A program made the translations under genes and the position numbers. DNA of 9,926 nucleotides from JABMRP01 sp964444795 (lineage in GTDB: Bacteria > Planctomycetota > Planctomycetia > Pirellulales > Thermoguttaceae). Numbering within the stretch: position 1 is the stretch's first letter; each line of letters begins with the position of its first letter. Below, piece by piece: positions 7,013-9,926 of this stretch. The stretch spans positions 1 through 9,926 of the forward strand of contig CAYUIQ010000293.1 of the NCBI GenBank assembly GCA_964444795.1, given 5' to 3'. The notes under the pieces were generated by a model, which was not told where the DNA came from, did no database searches, and saw only the letters and a program-made list of their open reading frames with translations.

Positions 7013-7852
7013 CTACCGGTAGACCGAGGGGATCGTCTCGGTCCAACCCACCACGGGTATATCAGATGCCATGACAAAGATCTCGACACGTCGATTCTTC
7101 TGCCGGTCCGATGGCCCCACATTGGGGGCAATGGGCTGATAGCCCCCGAAACTGGCCTGGCCGATCCTCCCCGAATCGAGTCCCAGTTGGCTCAGTCGAT
7201 TGGCCACCACGACAGCCCGGGTGGCACTGAGGTGCCAATTGGTGGGGAACGCGTCGCGGGCCGCCGGGTCGACAATCCGCCGATCGTCGGTATGGCCCAC
7301 GACCATCACGCGCAGGTCCTCGGCCTCCGCCGACCGCAACAAGCGGACCAGCGTGGCAAGCTCCTCCTCGGCACCCGACTTCAGATCGGCCCGGCCGCTG
7401 TCGAAGAGAATGTCGGTGTCCAGTTTTCCCAGTCCCGTTTCCGGGTCGAATTGCAGGGCGGGGTACTTCCCGGCCAACTCGACCATCCGGGCATGCACCG
7501 CGGGCAACACCCCGGCGCGGTCGCGCACCAGAGAATCGACCTGGGCGTGAAGGTGGCCGCGCTCGCGGCGGTAGTTGGCCAGTTGATTGCGATCCAAACC
7601 GGACCGCTCTTCCAGCAGCGCCAACTCCGCTTCGGTCTGGCGCAACTGGTCTTCTCGCTGGCGGCAACTCGCGCGGAGGTTCTCGACTTCGGCCTCCAGA
7701 CTGCGATTTTGCTGAGCCAATTCGCAGTTCTTCGATTGGCAGAGGTCGAGATCGTGCCTGGGAACCAGCGCGCAGCCGGTCGAGATGGTCAGGCCGGACG
7801 CCAGCAGAGCCCAAACGGCGAGCGCCGCCGGTCGTCGGAGGTTGGCCGACAT
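7013..7852 (-). CDS. OmpA-family peptidoglycan-binding lipoprotein
   Basis: 279 aa. The N-terminus has a basic start, a hydrophobic stretch (9-23) and a Cys at 27 in STGC, a loose lipobox, so it is probably a lipoprotein. Residues about 38-105 are rich in Gln, Glu, Arg and Leu with heptad-like spacing, a predicted coiled coil. Residues 143-260 form an OmpA C-terminal domain: DILFDSGRADL (147-157), GHTDD (186-190), LSATRA (208-213), and NRRVEIFV (253-260). D189 and R212 align with the Asp/Arg pair that binds diaminopimelate in Acinetobacter OmpA, so peptidoglycan binding is expected. The likely role is linking an envelope membrane to peptidoglycan, like Pal, but there is no Tol gene nearby. 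Start: ATG 7852 has a strong AAAGGAG seven bases upstream. It lies 42 bp downstream of the HTH gene and is probably in the same operon; the REP-like pair follows. Confidence 0.9.
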   Translation of the reverse strand: MSANLRRPAALAVWALLASGLTISTGCALVPRHDLDLCQSKNCELAQQNRSLEAEVENLRASCRQREDQLRQTEAELALLEERSGLDRNQLANYRRERGHLHAQVDSLVRDRAGVLPAVHARMVELAGKYPALQFDPETGLGKLDTDILFDSGRADLKSGAEEELATLVRLLRSAEAEDLRVMVVGHTDDRRIVDPAARDAFPTNWHLSATRAVVVANRLSQLGLDSGRIGQASFGGYQPIAPNVGPSDRQKNRRVEIFVMASDIPVVGWTETIPSVYR

Positions 7853-7894
7853 GATTCGACTCCTTTCGAATCGCCGCGATTATTACCGGGAAAA

Positions 7895-9040
7895 CTACTT
7901 TCCTTCAATCAGCTCGATAATCTTGTCCATGATGGGGCTGCTGAAGTCCGACGGACCGTTCCAACTCCACATGTTGCGCAGCAGGTCGAACATCATAATC
8001 CCGGTGATGAACAACACGGGAATCAAGAGCAATCCGACGAACAGCACCCACCCCAGTCCATACGGGGTTTCCGGCAAGACGGCCGCCGTTTCGCCCAGGG
8101 TCCCGTCGGTGCGCATCGCCGCCGCGCCCATCGGAGCGGCCGAATCCATCGGTGTCAGGGCCATCGGATCCAGGCCGGCGTCACCGAGGTCTTCATCGAG
8201 CATTGCGGCCATCGGAGCGTCGCCGGCGGCGATCATGGTGGCGTCCTCTCCACCGGCCGCGGCGTCCAGCGCGATCACTTGCGAGCCGCTTTCGGAATCC
8301 TCATCGCCGCTTTCTTCCAGTGGTGTCAGCAGGAAATCCTCGTCGGCTTTGAGTTCCGTGGGCGAATCGAGATCGGACGGGTTGTCCAGTTCGATCATGT
8401 CGTCTTCGCCGAGCTCCAACGATTCGTCGCCCGCGGCGGTGAACTCGATCGGATCTTCCAGCGAAAGACCGCTGTCCGAGGGATCGACCAGCGAGATGCC
8501 GCTGTCGCCGCCGATGGTGATGTCGCTGCCTGTACCGCTGCCACCGAGCACCAGATCGTCGTCGTCCAGATCGACGCCCGAGTCGCCCTTTGCGGCGGCA
8601 GCGTCCGAATCGAGCCCTTCATCGAGCGAGAGGCCGCTGTCCTCCAGGCTGAGGTCGTCGTCCAGCGTCAGATCGAGATCCTCGAATTGCGATGCCCCCG
8701 ACTCGTCACCCTCCGAAGGCGCGGCAGCCAGATTCAAGTCGCTGTCGGTCGCCAGATGGATGTCGCTGTCGGCGGCTCCCTGTCCGCCACTGGGACCGAT
8801 CACCGTACCGGAAGTGCCCGGATCCGATTGGCCCAACTCGACTTCACTCAACAGGACGTCGCCGTCTTCCCCAGGGGTCGGTTTCGCGACGATCTCATCG
8901 ATCTGCTCCACCTTGAACTTCCACGCCGCACCGTCGCGGTATCCGTGGAGTTCGTTCCGCTGGACCATCTCTTTGATTTCGTCTTCCGACTTGCCGAGCT
9001 TCTCGGCAACTTCCGCGATCTTGTAAAACTTTTGGGCCAT
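7895..9040 (-). CDS. HTH (excisionase/MerR-like)-acidic repeat-transmembrane protein
   Basis: 381 aa, a type I associate with Planctomycetes; function unknown. Residues 4-51 resemble the helix-turn-helix of the excisionase/HTH_17 group (YKIAEVAEKLGKSEDEIK, then the wing-like GYRDGAAWKF). Residues 58-82 contain DVLLSEVELG and TSGTVIG. Residues about 90-320 are low-complexity, rich in Asp, Glu, Ser, Gly and Ala, and carry four copies of DSG-(I/L/V)-(S/D)-L at 134, 153, 179 and 189. One hydrophobic helix at about 330-353 is followed by about 28 residues. The natural topology is HTH and acidic region in the cytoplasm with a single C-terminal membrane anchor; this is inferred. The HTH could bind DNA or a protein; the very acidic linker argues against wide DNA contact beyond the HTH. 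Start ATG 9040 has GGAGG five bases upstream. It sits 91 bp after the small exported protein gene and 42 bp before the OmpA-type gene. Confidence 0.87.
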   Translation of the reverse strand: MAQKFYKIAEVAEKLGKSEDEIKEMVQRNELHGYRDGAAWKFKVEQIDEIVAKPTPGEDGDVLLSEVELGQSDPGTSGTVIGPSGGQGAADSDIHLATDSDLNLAAAPSEGDESGASQFEDLDLTLDDDLSLEDSGLSLDEGLDSDAAAAKGDSGVDLDDDDLVLGGSGTGSDITIGGDSGISLVDPSDSGLSLEDPIEFTAAGDESLELGEDDMIELDNPSDLDSPTELKADEDFLLTPLEESGDEDSESGSQVIALDAAAGGEDATMIAAGDAPMAAMLDEDLGDAGLDPMALTPMDSAAPMGAAAMRTDGTLGETAAVLPETPYGLGWVLFVGLLLIPVLFITGIMMFDLLRNMWSWNGPSDFSSPIMDKIIELIEGK

Positions 9041-9050
9041 TTGGACCTCC

Positions 9051-9071
9051 CCGTCCGGGAAATCCCGACGG
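9051..9071 (-). promoter_or_regulatory. Hairpin just upstream of the ribosome binding site of the HTH gene
   Basis: In the minus-strand RNA, CCGTCGGG and CCCGGACGG can pair (8 bp with one bulged base) around a short AT-rich loop, ending about two bases before GGAGG of the HTH gene. It could affect translation or mark mRNA processing between the two genes. There is no following T-run, so termination is unlikely. Confidence 0.4.
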
Positions 9072-9131
9072 TTGGTAGTGACCGGCTGTCGCTTCCGCCG
9101 CGCCGGCCGAAAACCTGTTCCGGGTCTTAGG

Positions 9132-9473
9132 TTAGGATGGAAGCAGCGATCGAATCTCCTGCGGCAGAGGATTGTCGCCGTTGTAATGCAGCATCTGCAG
9201 GTCCCAGCGAATGTTGCGAACGCTCTTCAGCGTGATCCGCCCGGTCTTCAGGTCGACGTGATAAACGCTCATCGCCTGCTGCCGCGGATCAATCACAACC
9301 ACTTGCTGGTAGACATCGCCGACGGTCGTCTGCACGGCGACAAACGCGTCGCCGGCAGATGTTGCCGTGGGGCCGCCAGCACGCTGGGCAAAAGCCACCC
9401 GCTGATCGGCTTCCACGCCGAGGACCATCACGACACCAACACCTGCAAGGAAACCCAACACCGCCATTTTCAT
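9132..9473 (-). CDS. Small exported protein, planctomycete-type, function unknown
   Basis: 113 aa. Residues 3-20 are strongly hydrophobic and AFA at 27-29 could be a signal peptidase site, so the protein is probably exported or anchored by its N-terminus. The mature part is short and beta-rich: DVYQQVVVIDP, then MSVYHVD, GRITLKSVRNIRWDLQM and NGDNPLPQEIRSLL at the C-terminus. The last two resemble a short protein I recall from planctomycete genomes; that recollection could not be checked here. No catalytic or metal-binding pattern is visible. Start ATG 9473 has AAGG six bases upstream; the ATG two codons later is less well placed. It is first in a three-gene minus-strand cluster, about 37 bases after the predicted transcription start. 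Confidence 0.82.
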   Translation of the reverse strand: MKMAVLGFLAGVGVVMVLGVEADQRVAFAQRAGGPTATSAGDAFVAVQTTVGDVYQQVVVIDPRQQAMSVYHVDLKTGRITLKSVRNIRWDLQMLHYNGDNPLPQEIRSLLPS

Positions 9474-9499
9474 AAGTCACCTTCTACTTATGGAGGACG

Positions 9500-9532
9500 T
9501 TGGGGCCTTACTATCCATTCTAAAAGCCCCAA
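9500..9532. promoter_or_regulatory. Operator-like inverted repeat TTGGGGC-N19-GCCCCAA
   Basis: Perfect 7-bp inverted repeat, 9500-9506 and 9526-9532, centred on 9516, with 26 bp between arm centres (about two and a half helical turns). One arm lies in the spacer between the predicted -35 and -10 boxes, the other just inside the transcribed region. As only one arm is in the mRNA, an RNA hairpin is unlikely; a DNA-binding site is the better reading. Confidence 0.5.
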
Positions 9533-9544
9533 ATTCTATTTCAA
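9517..9544 (-). promoter_or_regulatory. Sigma70-like promoter for the three-gene cluster
   Basis: Minus-strand -35 TTGAAA (9544-9539) and -10 TAGAAT (9522-9517), each five of six matches to consensus, with a 16-bp spacer. Transcription would start near 9510, giving a leader of about 37 nt before the ATG at 9473. No other promoter this good is seen in front of the HTH or OmpA-type genes. Confidence 0.6.
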
Positions 9545-9926
9545 GAGAAAACAACCGCTACGGGCGAAAGGATTTGTGCGCCCCCCCAATATACCTAAAC
9601 AACCTGGGCCATCCGCTTCCTTCCGAACCGGTGATCGGCTGGGCGAGTGCGGATCGCCGCGACCGAAGTGGAGACGGAGCATCCTCGATACTCTTCGTTT
9701 AGAATCCGCAACCCATTTACACACAACAACTTGCAGAAATTATCTCGCTGCACGATTCCGGGATTTCCAGGGAAACAAGCGGGGGGAGTGTACCGAGCCC
9801 AGCGCGCTGGTGCAAGAGCAGTGCTCGCCCGAATGGACCTCGGAATAACCCCCTGCGAGCTTCCCCAACGCCCTGCGGCCTTCTACAATTGGCCGTTGTA
9901 CACCGGGTCACACGGTCGTCTTGCGG
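9545..9926. other. Region without a recognised gene
   Basis: About 380 bp upstream of the minus-strand cluster. Open frames here are short (the best about 64 codons on the minus strand) and lack a ribosome site or familiar protein features. It has a C-run at about 9581, a 12-bp palindrome CCAGCGCGCTGG (9799-9810), and a small inverted repeat CGGCC/GGCCG (9876-9895). None has an obvious role. A gene may begin past the right edge. Confidence 0.6.

Noticed and set aside
7187..9130. 647-codon plus-strand open frame
   Set aside because: It runs antisense through two well-supported genes (OmpA type and HTH type) and their spacers; low-complexity composition and no recognisable domain.
9799..9810. 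Palindrome CCAGCGCGCTGG
   Set aside because: Isolated 12-bp palindrome with no promoter or gene start near it; may be chance in GC-rich DNA.
9717..9911. Minus-strand open frame of 64 codons near the right edge
   Set aside because: No ribosome site, no hydrophobic or domain pattern, and composition like random GC-rich sequence.

Overview
The window looks like chromosomal DNA from a planctomycete, most likely Pirellulales-like. This rests on protein style (a HTH/acidic-repeat/single-TM protein and a short exported protein of types I associate with Planctomycetota, and a split ResB/CcsA pair with a very large CcsA N-terminal domain), on the GC-rich coding sequence, and on short heptanucleotide repeats between genes. 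No rRNA or other marker fixes the taxonomy, so this is inference.

Layout: (1) 1-84 is a heptanucleotide tandem array, cut by the window edge, that ends four bases before a plus-strand gene (89-1405) for an unrecognised membrane-anchored, AsmA-like protein. (2) That gene converges on, and overlaps by 26 bp, a minus-strand pair for system II cytochrome c maturation. resB (4385-6787) lies upstream and ccsA (1380-4328) downstream, separated by 56 bp of AT-rich spacer holding degenerate heptamers. (3) A 225-bp intergenic region (6788-7012) holds a possible promoter for resB-ccsA and a striking pair of inverted REP-like elements. (4) A second minus-strand cluster (9473 down to 7013) encodes a small exported protein, a HTH-acidic-repeat-transmembrane protein and an OmpA-type peptidoglycan-binding lipoprotein. 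It is preceded by a good sigma70-like promoter with an operator-like inverted repeat around its -10 box. (5) 9545-9926 shows no convincing gene.

Function: ResB and CcsA should together move haem across the membrane and attach it to CxxCH apocytochromes. The second cluster looks like an envelope module: a peptidoglycan-anchoring lipoprotein beside a protein with a predicted cytoplasmic DNA-binding-type domain tethered to the membrane. How those three proteins work together is unknown.

The most notable signals are the REP-like pair at 6920-6980, whose only two arm differences compensate each other inside each arm's own hairpin; the G4-capable heptamer array; an 87-bp internal duplication in resB; and the unusual HTH/acidic/TM-OmpA operon.
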